In this document: piece by piece, positions 36,400-45,740 of the stretch | Numbering within the stretch: the stretch's first letter is position 1 | Layout of the letters: each line of letters starts with the position of its first letter | Assembly (NCBI RefSeq): GCF_040219335.1 | Contig: NZ_JAVJSQ010000007.1 | Location: forward strand, 248,001-312,000 | Origin: Gimesia sp. | Lineage (GTDB): Bacteria > Planctomycetota > Planctomycetia > Planctomycetales > Planctomycetaceae | Direction of reading: 5' to 3' | Length of the DNA: 64,000 bases | The notes under the pieces: generated by a model | The model's database searches: none | What the model saw: the letters and a program-made list of their open reading frames with translations, nothing else | What the model was told of the DNA's origin: nothing | Translations under genes and position numbers: made by a program

Positions 36400-36885
36400 T
36401 TACAGTTTGGTTGGATTGGGAGCGTCTCCATAAACCTCTTTCGGATCGAAAACCTTTTCGGTTTCCGTAAATTCGAGCGCCAGGCCTTTCTCTTTGCCTT
36501 CTTCACCAACGGGCACACGGCGATAGAAACAGGAGCGATAACCAACGTGACAGCTGGCCCCCCCTCCCATGACATCGACACGCAGCCAGACCGTATCCTG
36601 GTCATCGTCGATCAGCAGTTCTTTGACTTTCTGGACCAGCCCGCTGGTAGCACCTTTGTGCCAGAGCACCTGTCGGCTGCGGCTCCAGTAGACGGCTTCA
36701 CCCAGTTCAATGGTCTTCTTGAGTGCTTCCTCGTTCATGTAGGCATGCATCAGCAATTCACCTGAGGTGTAGTCGGTGGTGACAACCGGAATCAAACCGT
36801 CCTGGTCAAACTTGGGGGCCAGTTCGTTTCCTTCTTCTACCTGCTCGACTGAAGTCCTTCCAGCGAATTGAATTCCATCTGACAT
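36400..36885 (-). CDS. hisI: Phosphoribosyl-AMP cyclohydrolase
   Basis: 161 aa. The third step of histidine synthesis: opening of the adenine ring of phosphoribosyl-AMP. Landmarks are VLMHAYMN-like [12 protein letters not shown], the [15 protein letters not shown] block, the metal site [12 protein letters not shown] and [11 protein letters not shown]. It is monofunctional; the phosphoribosyl-ATP pyrophosphohydrolase part (hisE) is absent. The tail after ~125 is longer than usual and ends in a Pro/Lys-rich stretch. Confidence 0.94.
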   Translation of the reverse strand: MSDGIQFAGRTSVEQVEEGNELAPKFDQDGLIPVVTTDYTSGELLMHAYMNEEALKKTIELGEAVYWSRSRQVLWHKGATSGLVQKVKELLIDDDQDTVWLRVDVMGGGASCHVGYRSCFYRRVPVGEEGKEKGLALEFTETEKVFDPKEVYGDAPNPTKL

Positions 36886-37320
36886 GATTTATCTTTCCTC
36901 ACTTCAATACGATCTTGATATATGACTCTGGAGAGTTTCTCTCCACTAGAGACGATTGTTTCCGGGTGGGCAGGTCTTCCAGCGGATGCGGTTGCGCAGC
37001 GTTCCGTTCGGGAAATCAGCGCTCCTGATGATATCATACGCAATGCGATCAGTGAGACACATCGTCTCAGGCGCTGTTCAAGCGGAAAACGAGAGATTTC
37101 CTGCCTGAGGGTACGGTTTCTTAACCGAAATAGTAAACCCAATGATGGGGCAGGTCAGCAGTTTCAGCCGGGATTTTAAGAGGTTTCGCAGAATAATCGA
37201 CGCGAAGCCCACGAATAGTATACATGCGCAATCTGACACTTTGAATCAGGGGCTGAGTAATCGGGTTTGTTTTGTCTGAGGACGCTGTTTCCCGACTCGG
37301 GGTTCGCCGATTTTCGAACC
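36886..37320. other. Intergenic region between hisI and the WYL regulator
   Basis: 435 bases; only weak short frames, none convincing. It holds a 6-bp hairpin GGAGAGTTTCTCTCC (36930-36944) close to the hisI start and a palindrome ATGATATCAT (37028-37037). It probably contains the hisI promoter and the end of the WYL regulator transcript. Confidence 0.4.
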
Positions 37321-38295
37321 TTATTTACTGTAAATCTGTGCGATCGCGGAGGCCTGCTGCTGAATCAGATCGCGAAACGCCCGCGGGGTGACCACCTCCG
37401 CCTGATCGCCAAAGCTCAGGACCCAGCCGATCAGTTCCTCAAGTGTGTCGACCCGGGCCCGGAATTCAATCAGTCCCCCCTTCAGCTTCCTGATCTCCTG
37501 GGAAGGGTCCCACATGATCTGGGACACTTTCTGGGCCAGAGTACTCTGAAAGCGAATCTTCACCGACACGCGTTTTCCGTTTCCTCGAATCGGGTTCCAC
37601 GAATTGCCCAGATAACGGTCCAGTTTGAAGCGGGAGGGGCGACTGAAGGTTTCATCCAGGATTTCGGATTTCACAATGCTCAGAACGGGAAACGCTTTGA
37701 TCCCCCGATCTACGGAAGAGCGTCCCACCGTGTACCATTGACGGTTGGCGTAAAGGATATGATAGGGGCTGAGCATCGTGGACTGTGGTTTATTCTCCCC
37801 GGGAACAGCGTATTGAATGCGGATATTCTTTCGCGAGATGGCAGCCTGAAACAGGTTCTTGTGGTGACTGGCACTGAATTCACTCGGATTCACCGGGGTG
37901 CCCCAGACGGAAATGGTCTGAGCTGCATCAATGACGTTTTCGCGGAGTGCGTCGGGCAGACTGTTCAGGACCTTGGCGGATGCGGAGCGGGCAAACTGGT
38001 CAAAGGGGAGGCCGACGGTGGTCTGGTCGAGATCCTGGCAAAGCACAAAGAGGGCCAGTGCCTCTTCAAAGGTGAGGTCCTTGAAGGGGACGATGGTTCT
38101 CGAGGGAAGTGAATACCCCTGCTTTTCCTCGTCGAAGAGTACATAGATACCCGATTCCTGCAGCGTTCTCAGATCGCGGAATACCGTCCTGCGGCTGACT
38201 TCGCATGCGCTGGCAAGTTGTGCGGAATTAAAAACTCGTCCCGATTGTAACAGCGCAATCAGCTTCAGGAGACGATGGATTCGTCCTGCCACCAT
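37321..38295 (-). CDS. WYL-domain transcriptional regulator (YafY-like)
   Basis: 324 aa. N-terminal winged helix-turn-helix (~1-60; RIHRLLKLIALLQSG, SRRTVFRDLRTLQ). The WYL domain (~130-210) is in altered form (YANRQWYTVGRSS), followed by the C-terminal WCX-type region ending AIAQIYSK. WYL domains sense nucleic acid or nucleotide ligands and occur in defence and DNA-damage regulators, but no defence genes lie beside this one. A TolC-like gene is upstream on the same strand with a terminator between. Confidence 0.85.
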   Translation of the reverse strand: MVAGRIHRLLKLIALLQSGRVFNSAQLASACEVSRRTVFRDLRTLQESGIYVLFDEEKQGYSLPSRTIVPFKDLTFEEALALFVLCQDLDQTTVGLPFDQFARSASAKVLNSLPDALRENVIDAAQTISVWGTPVNPSEFSASHHKNLFQAAISRKNIRIQYAVPGENKPQSTMLSPYHILYANRQWYTVGRSSVDRGIKAFPVLSIVKSEILDETFSRPSRFKLDRYLGNSWNPIRGNGKRVSVKIRFQSTLAQKVSQIMWDPSQEIRKLKGGLIEFRARVDTLEELIGWVLSFGDQAEVVTPRAFRDLIQQQASAIAQIYSK

Positions 38296-38646
38296 TGACT
38301 ATCTTTTCAATGCTTTTCCACAGGCCTGGTCAGTGGCGGGTTTTCAAACCCGAAACTTGAGTTGCAGCTCCAGCACGTCTCTGCGGTAAGAGCCAGAAAC
38401 GGTAGAAACCTCAACTATGGAAAACAACAATCGATGGAGATGGGCATCGACACAACGATTCACAAATGAAAGATAAGCGGCTGCAGGTATTTCACTCACT
38501 TGTGACGCTAAAACCTAACATCCGCTGATCGCAATGGATACAGAAAATCAAACACCACTATAAAAAACAGGGACGCCCTTCCTGTTTGTCGGTGAAAGCG
38601 GTATGACCTGAATAATGCGACCCGTCAATCATTTAGAGTTTCAGTA
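38296..38646. other. Intergenic region downstream of the TolC-like gene
   Basis: 350 bases without a gene. Apart from the terminator at 38562-38587 I see nothing identifiable; it should include the WYL regulator's promoter. Confidence 0.4.
38562..38587 (-). terminator. Terminator of the TolC-like gene
   Basis: On the minus strand, AAACAGG and CCTGTTT arms enclose a 9-base loop and are followed by a T run. Confidence 0.6.
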
Positions 38647-40983
38647 CTAAAAACTGTCGGTAGACCGAAATTCCAGATCGAAGTTGTCTTCCGGATTGGC
38701 AATCGGTAGTTCTGCCTGTGAACTCGGGATTTCTTCCTGAGGAACAGGCAGCTGATCCAGGGTTCCACCAATGGGCGTCACATACAGATCGCTCTGCGGT
38801 TGATCCGATTCCAGCGCCACTTTCACCGCCCGATCGACCGAGGTCGGGGCGAGCGGGTTGGTGCCGCCCTGCCCGTTGAGCTGGATGCGTGCCTCGGGCT
38901 GCGGAGGTGGTGTGACCGGCGGTGCATATTCAGGAGACATACCCGGTTCCGGAACAGGCTGGAATTCAGGTGTCATACCTTCCTGCTCGGAAGAGTAGGT
39001 TCCTTCCTGAGCCGGTGCAGGCATCACGCCCACTTCGCCCACATAGCCATCGGCTACGAAGGGAGACGGCTTATGCTGCAGTTTGTGAGCTTCGATACCG
39101 TGGGTACGAGCCCAGGCTTTCCGCAGTGCCTGCTGATAGGCGATCGGATTCCATTCGCCTTCCATCAGGTGAATGTTGTTGTGTTTGAGTAAGGTTCCCT
39201 TCCACTTGTGGAGGTTCTTGATCGCGATGTTGTAAGCCACCAGCGAACGGTAGTATTCGGTTTCTGCCTGTGCCAGACTGGACTGAGCACGCAGCAGGGT
39301 ATCCAGAGTGGTGGTACCCGCCTGGACTTCCGCGTCGAACAGTTCCACACGTCTGCGGGCAGCACGCCAGCGGTTGAAGTTGGACTGTGCGGTCGCATAG
39401 TTTTTGGTCAGGTCCTGGAAGGTGATCGCGAGCTCCTGGCTCACATCCATTTCCTGTGCCTGCAGAATCGCCCTGGCTTTCGACAGACGGAATTCGAGAT
39501 TCTCGACCTGAGCATGTGCCGAACGGAAACCGAGGGGCATGCTGAATTCCCAGCCGAGGGTCCAGCTGTCCTGGTCATTATCCATCATGGTTCCATAGGC
39601 ACTGTGCAGGCCCTGGCCTGTGATACCATCAGTATTCTTCTGACTCAGCAGACGATCGCCGAAGCCGTTAACCTGGTAACTGGAAACGAAGTCGAACCGG
39701 GGTTTGGTCAGGCTGGTTGCCGCCAGAGCCTGCAGTTCGAGACTCTTGATATTCCATTTCTGTTTGCGAAGTTCAACACGGTGAACGAGAGCTTCGGTAA
39801 GACACATGCTCCAGTCAGGAGAGAATTCTGCGGCGATGGGATCATCGATTGGTCGGATGATTTTACCATCATTAACGGGCAGACCAACCAGTCGGCGGAA
39901 TCGGCTTTCCGCACTGTAGATATCACTGCGGGTTGCCTGGACGAGTGCCTGGGTTTCAAACAGACGGTCTTTGGCCTGGGCTTCATCAGCCGGCTTGAAG
40001 TTACGTGTACCACCGGCTTCCAGCTTGGCATGTGCTTCACGCCAGCTGCGTAAGGCGGAGTTTCGGGCGACGACCTGCGTATCGTACAGACGATAAGCCA
40101 GATACAGCTGCCAGTAGCTTTCTTCGATATCGGAGATCAGGTTGCGCACGTTGCGTTCAAAGTCTGCAAGTGCCTGGTCATTGTTGATCCGGGCAATCAC
40201 GACCCCCTGGCTCACCCCGGTAATCCCGGAGAAGCTGGTTCCGATCGGACCGGCGATACGGGTGTATTCGACCCCGGCTCCCGCCAGCATAGGTTGACGA
40301 TATGACAGCCCGAGGTTCCCGGCATAGTTCGAGGGGAACAACTGGCTGGAGGCATTACTGCCGGTGTAATTCCAGTTATGATTGATGGCAAACTGACCAC
40401 CGTTGGCGAAGTTCTTGGAGAGCCCGGACTGAAACTGACCGGTTTCCTGAACCAAGGTTCCTCCGGGGACGCCACCAAAGAAGGGACTGTTCTGAACCTG
40501 TTCGGAACGACCCCACAACATATTTGCGGTGAATGTGGTATCGAAGGCGGATAACGCTGCTTCCACACCACGGGCACCACCCAGCAGCACGTTGGTCTCC
40601 TGGATTGCCGGGTCGAAAATCGAAGGTGTTCCGTCCGGATTATTCAGCAAGGAGTTGCCGTTCGTTCCCAATGCGCCGGAAACACGAATCACCTCACTGT
40701 TCGCGAGACCCAGGTGGACGGCGTCCATCAGAGGCAAGTCCCAGATCTGATCCTGGGAGCGATCGACCAGCGTCCGCGGCTTGCCCGAGAAGGTAATTTC
40801 CTCGGGTGTTTCTTCGTAAACTGCGGGATATTCTATCTTTGTGGCGACATCTTCATAATATTGAAGCTCTTTGTCACCCAGATAGTGCAGATCGGTATCG
40901 GTTCCCAGACCATGACAACCCATTATTTGAGTGGTCATCATGCATCCACAGAGAATCAGGCGTAAATTCCGGCGTAGGTTCAT
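38647..40983 (-). CDS. TolC-family outer membrane lipoprotein
   Basis: 778 aa. The signal peptide ends at a lipobox MGC (Cys ~23). The outer membrane efflux domain runs ~270-620, with the repeated helical pattern of TolC (FERNVRNLISDIEESYWQLYLAYR, then later AEVQAGTTTLDTLLRAQSSLAQAETEYYRSLVAYNIAI). It would form the outer-membrane channel of a tripartite efflux or type I export system. The C-terminal ~170 residues are a Pro/Glu-rich tail not found in ordinary TolC (~450-500 aa). No periplasmic adaptor or pump gene is adjacent. Confidence 0.85.
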   Translation of the reverse strand: MNLRRNLRLILCGCMMTTQIMGCHGLGTDTDLHYLGDKELQYYEDVATKIEYPAVYEETPEEITFSGKPRTLVDRSQDQIWDLPLMDAVHLGLANSEVIRVSGALGTNGNSLLNNPDGTPSIFDPAIQETNVLLGGARGVEAALSAFDTTFTANMLWGRSEQVQNSPFFGGVPGGTLVQETGQFQSGLSKNFANGGQFAINHNWNYTGSNASSQLFPSNYAGNLGLSYRQPMLAGAGVEYTRIAGPIGTSFSGITGVSQGVVIARINNDQALADFERNVRNLISDIEESYWQLYLAYRLYDTQVVARNSALRSWREAHAKLEAGGTRNFKPADEAQAKDRLFETQALVQATRSDIYSAESRFRRLVGLPVNDGKIIRPIDDPIAAEFSPDWSMCLTEALVHRVELRKQKWNIKSLELQALAATSLTKPRFDFVSSYQVNGFGDRLLSQKNTDGITGQGLHSAYGTMMDNDQDSWTLGWEFSMPLGFRSAHAQVENLEFRLSKARAILQAQEMDVSQELAITFQDLTKNYATAQSNFNRWRAARRRVELFDAEVQAGTTTLDTLLRAQSSLAQAETEYYRSLVAYNIAIKNLHKWKGTLLKHNNIHLMEGEWNPIAYQQALRKAWARTHGIEAHKLQHKPSPFVADGYVGEVGVMPAPAQEGTYSSEQEGMTPEFQPVPEPGMSPEYAPPVTPPPQPEARIQLNGQGGTNPLAPTSVDRAVKVALESDQPQSDLYVTPIGGTLDQLPVPQEEIPSSQAELPIANPEDNFDLEFRSTDSF

Positions 40984-41176
40984 GTATCCATCCTTAAAGA
41001 CATGAACGTCAATTATGGTCGTAAAGTGTTTTATTTAAACAGCTTATATTTCATAATCGAAGTAGCGTTCAGGGAGAATCTACCGCCTGACACAGTCTGC
41101 CCCACAGGTTACAAACACACGGGAGCGCAAGACAGTCAGTGCAAGCGATAAAATCACTACATTCGGTATCGGCGCT

Positions 41177-41494
41177 TCAATCGTTACAACTTGACTTTTT
41201 TGACGGTTGGTCAAAATTCTGTTGAGATTGGGTCTGTGGACCGAACTCCCTGTAGGGGATTCCCAGTAATTTCTTGATCAGAATGAGTTCGCCGGCGTCA
41301 TTCTGCTCAATGGCATGCCCCAGAAACTGCAGCACATACCCCGCGACGAACGCGGACCAGGCATAAAACCACTCTCCCGCGATGCCAAATCCGATGAGTC
41401 CCCCGAATGTGAGAGGCACCCCGATCAGGTGCAGGATCTGATTGGCGCGGTTCTGGTGTCGAAGCAGGTAATTATGAAGAAAACGCTGGATCAT
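41177..41494 (-). CDS. Mpo1-like (DUF962) membrane protein
   Basis: 105 aa from the ATG at 41494; a longer reading reaches 41575. DUF962 features are the opening FLHNYLLRHQNRANQILHLIGVP with conserved His residues, two membrane helices (~27-60) and GHAIEQNDAGE. Yeast Mpo1 in this family is an iron-dependent dioxygenase that shortens 2-hydroxy fatty acids. The planctomycete role is not known. Single gene. Confidence 0.75.
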   Translation of the reverse strand: MIQRFLHNYLLRHQNRANQILHLIGVPLTFGGLIGFGIAGEWFYAWSAFVAGYVLQFLGHAIEQNDAGELILIKKLLGIPYREFGPQTQSQQNFDQPSKKSSCND

Positions 41495-41713
41495 CGGGGT
41501 GCTCGGATTGAGTTGAAAACCGGGGGACGGCTCTCTCGTATAGTTGAAAAGCGATATCTGATTTGCTACGGTCACTGCTTATCTGTGAATGATTTCATCA
41601 GTATCAACCAGTCAGGCCTCTTGTTTCAAGAGTCATGAGGCCCTTCGCCTTGTTATTGGTGCAATTGAGATCCCGGTCACATTCCCTTTTTGTCAGAAGT
41701 ATTAGAGGAAACG

Positions 41714-42886
41714 ATGTATAAAGTCACATTAATCCCGGGCGATGGTGTTGGTCCCGAAATCGCCGAGGCTACCAGAAAATGTGTTGATGCGACAGGAGTC
41801 AAAATCGACTGGGATGTTCAGGAATGTGGAATCGAAGTCATTGAAGCCGAGGGCAGTGTTCCCGATCGGGTCATGGAATCGGTTCGGGCGAACAAAATTG
41901 CCCTCAAGGCACCAATCACCACTCCGATTGGAAAAGGCTTCCGCAGCGTCAACGTGTTCCTGCGTCAGGAACTCGGACTGTATGCCTGCATCCGTCCCTG
42001 TAAAACCTACAAAGGGGTTCGGACTTACTTCGCTGATTCCAACGTCGACCTGGTCGTCGTTCGCGAAAACACCGAAGACCTCTACGCTGGCGTTGAATTC
42101 CAGGCGGGCGAAGAAAAGACCGCTGAGCTGATCAAGACGATCAACGAGTTCGCGACCGGTAAGAAGATCAACACACCTCTGGATGAGACCGGCGTCAGCA
42201 TCAAGCCGATGTCTTACCAGGGAACCCGTGATATCTGTAACTACGCGTTCAAATACGCCGTCGACAACAAACGCAAAGCAGTCACCTCGATCTGCAAAGC
42301 CAACATCATGAAGTTCACCGACGGTCTGTGGTACGATGAAACCCGGGCTGTCGCGAAAGCCTATGGTGCGAAGTTCGAATGGGAAGACCTGGCAGAAGGT
42401 GTCGAACCAGATGCCAAACTGGCTGGTAACGTTCCCGATTGTGGCGGCAGCATTGAATACAATGAGCGTCTGATCGACAACATGTGCATGCAGCTGGTTC
42501 AGAAGCCCGAACTGTACGACGTGCTCGTTACTTCCAACCTGTACGGCGACATTCTGAGTGACCTCTGTGCCGGTCTGGTCGGTGGTCTGGGCGTCGCTCC
42601 CGGTTCCAACATCGGTACCGAAGCTGCCATCTTCGAAGCAACCCACGGTTCTGCTCCGAAGTACAAAGGCCAGAACAAGGTTAACCCGGTCGCCCTGATC
42701 CTTTCCGGTAAAATGATGCTGGACTACCTGGGCGAGCACGAAGCAGCCGCCAAACTGGATCAGGCTGTTGCCGATGTCATCGAAGAAGGTAAAGACGTCA
42801 CCTACGACCTCAAGCCTGACCGCAACGATCCGACCGCCGTCGGTACTCAGGAAATGGCAGAAGCCATCTGCCGTAAGATGCAGTAA
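41714..42886 (+). CDS. icd: Isocitrate dehydrogenase, NAD/IPMDH family
   Basis: 390 aa from the ATG at 41714, with an AGAGGAAA ribosome site; an upstream TTG at 41690 is less likely. It oxidatively decarboxylates isocitrate to 2-oxoglutarate in the citric acid cycle. The metal and substrate motifs are [22 protein letters not shown] and [17 protein letters not shown]. The segment [18 protein letters not shown] has the Ser/Asn/Arg pattern of isocitrate rather than isopropylmalate dehydrogenases. A strong terminator follows, so it is a single gene. Confidence 0.9.
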   Translation: MYKVTLIPGDGVGPEIAEATRKCVDATGVKIDWDVQECGIEVIEAEGSVPDRVMESVRANKIALKAPITTPIGKGFRSVNVFLRQELGLYACIRPCKTYKGVRTYFADSNVDLVVVRENTEDLYAGVEFQAGEEKTAELIKTINEFATGKKINTPLDETGVSIKPMSYQGTRDICNYAFKYAVDNKRKAVTSICKANIMKFTDGLWYDETRAVAKAYGAKFEWEDLAEGVEPDAKLAGNVPDCGGSIEYNERLIDNMCMQLVQKPELYDVLVTSNLYGDILSDLCAGLVGGLGVAPGSNIGTEAAIFEATHGSAPKYKGQNKVNPVALILSGKMMLDYLGEHEAAAKLDQAVADVIEEGKDVTYDLKPDRNDPTAVGTQEMAEAICRKMQ

Positions 42887-42914
42887 TCACTGAGAACGAT
42901 TCGACGAAAAAATC

Positions 42915-42954
42915 AACGATGCAGAGCAGCCAGTTTGCTCTGCATCGTTTTTTT
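42915..42954 (+). terminator. Terminator of the isocitrate dehydrogenase gene
   Basis: The 14-bp stem AACGATGCAGAGCA / TGCTCTGCATCGTT is followed by TTTTTT. Confidence 0.88.
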
Positions 42955-42989
42955 ATTTGTGGTGTGCGACATTGTCGCCGCTTCAACAA

Positions 42990-43304
42990 TTAATCCTGGG
43001 GAAAGATCTGAACCAGGTGATAGTCGTCTCCCTCGCGGAGTTCGAGGGTCAGGTTGCCAGCCCTGTCAAATCGTCGGCGGAAGACGCACATGCCATGCTG
43101 GAATTCATCTTCCTGAATCAGATTCCCATCGCGATCGTGCCGGGTACAGTAACCATGCTGTCTCCCCTGAGCATCAAAGCGACCTCGCCAGACTTCGCCG
43201 GTCGTCTGATCCACTTTCATGACCGGCGCATCCCCTTTTAAACCAGGTACTACTGCCACAGATAAGACGGTCAGCAATAGTACAAACAGGACTTTGAAGT
43301 TCAC
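42990..43304 (-). CDS. Small exported protein with MORN-like repeats
   Basis: About 105 aa from a likely GTG at 43304 (an ATG at 43358 adds a polar leader). The signal-like hydrophobic segment (VLFVLLLTVLSVAVV) is followed by about three repeats of the type G-x-x-x-G-x-F-D-x-x-G-x-x-H-G (GEVWRGRFDAQGRQHGY; HDRDGNLIQEDEFQHG), typical of MORN-like antitoxin/toxin-type beta repeats. Function unknown. Confidence 0.55.
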   Translation of the reverse strand: MNFKVLFVLLLTVLSVAVVPGLKGDAPVMKVDQTTGEVWRGRFDAQGRQHGYCTRHDRDGNLIQEDEFQHGMCVFRRRFDRAGNLTLELREGDDYHLVQIFPQD

Positions 43305-43687
43305 GGAATGGCTCCTCTGGGCGCTCCTGTATCCTGGCGTGACCATCAATGGGCGCACTGTCAGGCTGGATCGGGAGAGATCTACAGGTAAGGCAGGAAA
43401 TCAGTTGACGCTGGTTTCAAATGAACCAGCTGGAGCGCGGGGTGACTTTGGTGGGTGCTGCTTTTTTCATAAAGCAGTGCTGATGATCGCAGAAAACCCA
43501 GAGACGTCAATCGTCTCTCCCGCGATTGGCAGGCTTTTTTGTAAAAATGTTAAGAAATTCCAGATTTCTGTCTACAATTCCCTGAGACGGAGAGTGGCCT
43601 GGCTGTTTCCGGTCTCGAGAATCACCGATTCGATCGGTATTTCTTTGTGTAGTGTTGGTAAATCCCTTTAGATGACCTTGGCCTCGT

Positions 43688-43717
43688 TTGAGCCATTGCT
43701 ACCGGCCTGCACATAAT
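43688..43717 (+). promoter_or_regulatory. Candidate promoter for the PQQ-like gene
   Basis: -35 TTGAGC (43688-43693), 18-bp spacer and -10 CATAAT (43712-43717). Confidence 0.45.
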
Positions 43718-43746
43718 GGCTGATAACTTGCAGACCACATCAGTTT

Positions 43747-43762
43747 GACAAACATGTTTGTC
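43747..43762. promoter_or_regulatory. Perfect 16-bp palindromic operator candidate
   Basis: GACAAACATGTTTGTC is a perfect palindrome, 25 bases before the likely ATG (43787) and roughly 25-40 bases after the predicted start of transcription. Confidence 0.6.
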
Positions 43763-43786
43763 TGCCTTGAGACGAGACCCGCTATC

Positions 43787-45139
43787 ATGAAATTCAGGAC
43801 GACGACTATGAGACCACTGCTGTTTGTTTTGTTTGTATTGTCATTGCCCCTCACCCTCTCCGCGCAGGAACAGTGGCCCGGTTTTCTGGGAGCGGGTGCT
43901 TCTCCCCTTAAGGCGGAGACCATTCCCACGCAGTGGTCGGCGGAAAAGAATGTCGCCTGGAAAGCAGGGATCCCCGGCTATGGACAGTCGAGCCCGGTGA
44001 TCTGGGGCGACCAGGTGTATGTCACTTCGGTCGCAGGGCCAAACAAGGAGCAGCTGCACGTCGTCTGTTTTTCGCTTAAGTCCGGCAAACAGCTCTGGGA
44101 TCACATTCAGCCTTCAACGTATCCCGAGAAGAACAGTGTCTACATCAGCCGGGCGGCACCGACGCCTGTACTTGATGAGAACGGCATCTACGCTTACTTC
44201 GAAAGTGGCGACATCGTGGCCCTCTCGCATGCCGGCGAATTGAAGTGGGCTGCCTCGCTGACGAAACGTTACGGGGCACCGAAAAACAAGTTCGGTCTGT
44301 CAGCGTCTCCCGTGCAGTGGCAGGATCGCGTGATTGTACTCATCGATGACGAAGGTCCGTCTTACATCACCGCGGTCAGCAAAGCGGATGGCAGTGAGCT
44401 CTGGAAGACCGATCGTAAAAGTCGCGTCAGCTGGAGCTCGCCGATGGTCGTCCCTGTAGGCGAGGCACAGCAGGTGGTCTGCAGTTCTGCCGGTTCCATC
44501 GACGGCTACGATCCAAAGACGGGTAAACAACTTTGGACCTACGACGAAGTGGGCGGTAATAACAAGACCAGTCCGATTCCCGCAGGCAACGGTGAATTCC
44601 TGATCGGCGCTTCACCCGGTCGGGAAGGCGATAACAACGAGCTGGCGAAAAAATCGAACGGTCTGTTTGTGATCAAACAGCAGGGCGCTGCATGGAAGCC
44701 CCAGTTCGCCTGGACCAATGCCAGCCCGACGCCCTCCTGGGGAACGCCCATTGTCTATCAGGGGAATGCCTACTGGGTGAACCGGGTTGGCGTGGTTTAC
44801 TGTCTGAATGCCAAAGACGGAGAGTCAGTCTATACCAGCCGGATTAAAGAGTCCTGCTGGGCGACGCCAGTCGGCATCGGCGATCGTGTCTACTTCTTCG
44901 GCAAGAACGGCGTGACGACCGTTTTGAAAGCGGGAAATGAATTTGAAGTCCTTGCCGAGAATGAACTCTGGACCGAAGACAATCCACCGGTCAACAACGT
45001 TCCCACCGCCGAGGAAACCTCAGCTGAACGCCGCCAGGGCGTTGCCATGTTCTCGCGACCGACTCTGTACGGTGCAGCGATTGTGAACGGCTACCTGGTT
45101 CTCAGAACCGGTAGTCAGCTGTATTGCCTGCAGCCTTAA
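43787..45139 (+). CDS. Secreted PQQ-like beta-propeller protein
   Basis: 450 aa from the ATG at 43787 (43745 or 43808 are alternatives). The signal peptide ends LSA. The rest is a beta-propeller of PQQ-like repeats: each blade has a G-x-x-Y-V/F pattern with an A-D/K-x-G-x-x-x-W-x turn (for example SKADGSELWKTDRKSRVSW; YDPKTGKQLWTYDEVGGN). No PQQ-binding dehydrogenase catalytic residues are evident. Such proteins are abundant in planctomycetes; the role is probably binding or scaffolding outside the cytoplasm. Confidence 0.82.
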   Translation: MKFRTTTMRPLLFVLFVLSLPLTLSAQEQWPGFLGAGASPLKAETIPTQWSAEKNVAWKAGIPGYGQSSPVIWGDQVYVTSVAGPNKEQLHVVCFSLKSGKQLWDHIQPSTYPEKNSVYISRAAPTPVLDENGIYAYFESGDIVALSHAGELKWAASLTKRYGAPKNKFGLSASPVQWQDRVIVLIDDEGPSYITAVSKADGSELWKTDRKSRVSWSSPMVVPVGEAQQVVCSSAGSIDGYDPKTGKQLWTYDEVGGNNKTSPIPAGNGEFLIGASPGREGDNNELAKKSNGLFVIKQQGAAWKPQFAWTNASPTPSWGTPIVYQGNAYWVNRVGVVYCLNAKDGESVYTSRIKESCWATPVGIGDRVYFFGKNGVTTVLKAGNEFEVLAENELWTEDNPPVNNVPTAEETSAERRQGVAMFSRPTLYGAAIVNGYLVLRTGSQLYCLQP

Positions 45140-45168
45140 GTAGTGAAGCTGTTTCAGGAAAACAAAAC

Positions 45169-45203
45169 AGGGGCAGGAACCGGTAACATCGGTCCCTGCC
45201 CCT
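45169..45203. terminator. Terminator between the PQQ-like gene and the rhodanese gene
   Basis: The stem AGGGGCAGGAACC / GGTCCCTGCCCCT has TGTTTTGTTTT after it on the minus strand and CATTCATTTTAT on the plus strand. It separates convergent genes and may serve both. Confidence 0.75.
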
Positions 45204-45234
45204 CATTCATTTTATCAATTGATCATACGGTTGC

Positions 45235-45633
45235 CTATTTGGCTTTCTTAAAGCCGGCGTCAATCAGGTCATCATATCCGGGCTCGAGTGGCCGCACGTC
45301 GTACCCGTGCTTCAAGAGAACATCAGCCGCCTTACAGGAACGGAAACCGGCTGCGCAATGCGTGTAGATGATGTGTTTCGTGGAAAGCTTCATATTCAAT
45401 GCTTTGGGGGTGATTCCATTGCTCAGCGTACTGAGGGGTAGAAAAGTCGCACCGGAAATGTGACCATTATCCCACTCAGACTTTTCGCGAACATCGACCA
45501 GGACGGCTTGCTTGTTATTCAGATTCTTTTTGACCGTCTCCAGAGAATCTTCAGTGGGATCTGCCCCATTTCCAACACTCACCAGCAATAAAGTGCAGGC
45601 CAGCGACAGTAAACACGACTTACAGAGATTCAT
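45235..45633 (-). CDS. Exported rhodanese-domain protein
   Basis: 132 aa. Signal peptide ~1-23. The rhodanese fold has VLVDVREKSEWDNGHISGA and the active-site loop C93-AAGFRS, with Cys as sulfur carrier. It should transfer sulfane sulfur or detoxify in the periplasm. The ArsR-type gene 107 bases upstream on the same strand suggests control by it. The final TM-free tail GYDDLIDAGFKKAK is typical of small single-domain rhodaneses. Confidence 0.88.
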   Translation of the reverse strand: MNLCKSCLLSLACTLLLVSVGNGADPTEDSLETVKKNLNNKQAVLVDVREKSEWDNGHISGATFLPLSTLSNGITPKALNMKLSTKHIIYTHCAAGFRSCKAADVLLKHGYDVRPLEPGYDDLIDAGFKKAK

Positions 45634-45740
45634 CTTAAATAAACTCCTTTGAAGTTGATGATTAACAAAAGGGATTTTTCAGCCTCTAGTCTGGTTCCGC
45701 TGATTCAAGCAACGAGTTCGAACAGCGGGACGGCCAGGTA

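Larger units (their letters stand above)
43359..43786. other. Intergenic region upstream of the PQQ-like gene
   Basis: About 430 bases; short frames here look like chance. Apart from the promoter and palindrome listed separately, it holds a hairpin AGAGACG-TCAAT-CGTCTCT (43500-43518) with a T run 12 bases later, which could be a weak terminator or the end of a short RNA. Confidence 0.35.

Noticed and set aside
36922-37179. An 85-codon frame in the hisI-WYL gap
   Set aside because: No ribosome site, low-complexity composition and no motif.
37267-38112. A 281-codon open frame opposite the WYL regulator
   Set aside because: It overlaps the regulator almost entirely and shows no domain; the regulator is clear.
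41729-42739. A 336-codon open frame antisense to the isocitrate dehydrogenase gene
   Set aside because: Same cause: a shadow of third-position bias. The encoded sequence is Phe/Val/Gly-rich without a motif.
43219-43671. A 150-codon frame ahead of the PQQ-like gene
   Set aside because: It overlaps a better minus-strand gene and has no domain or ribosome site.
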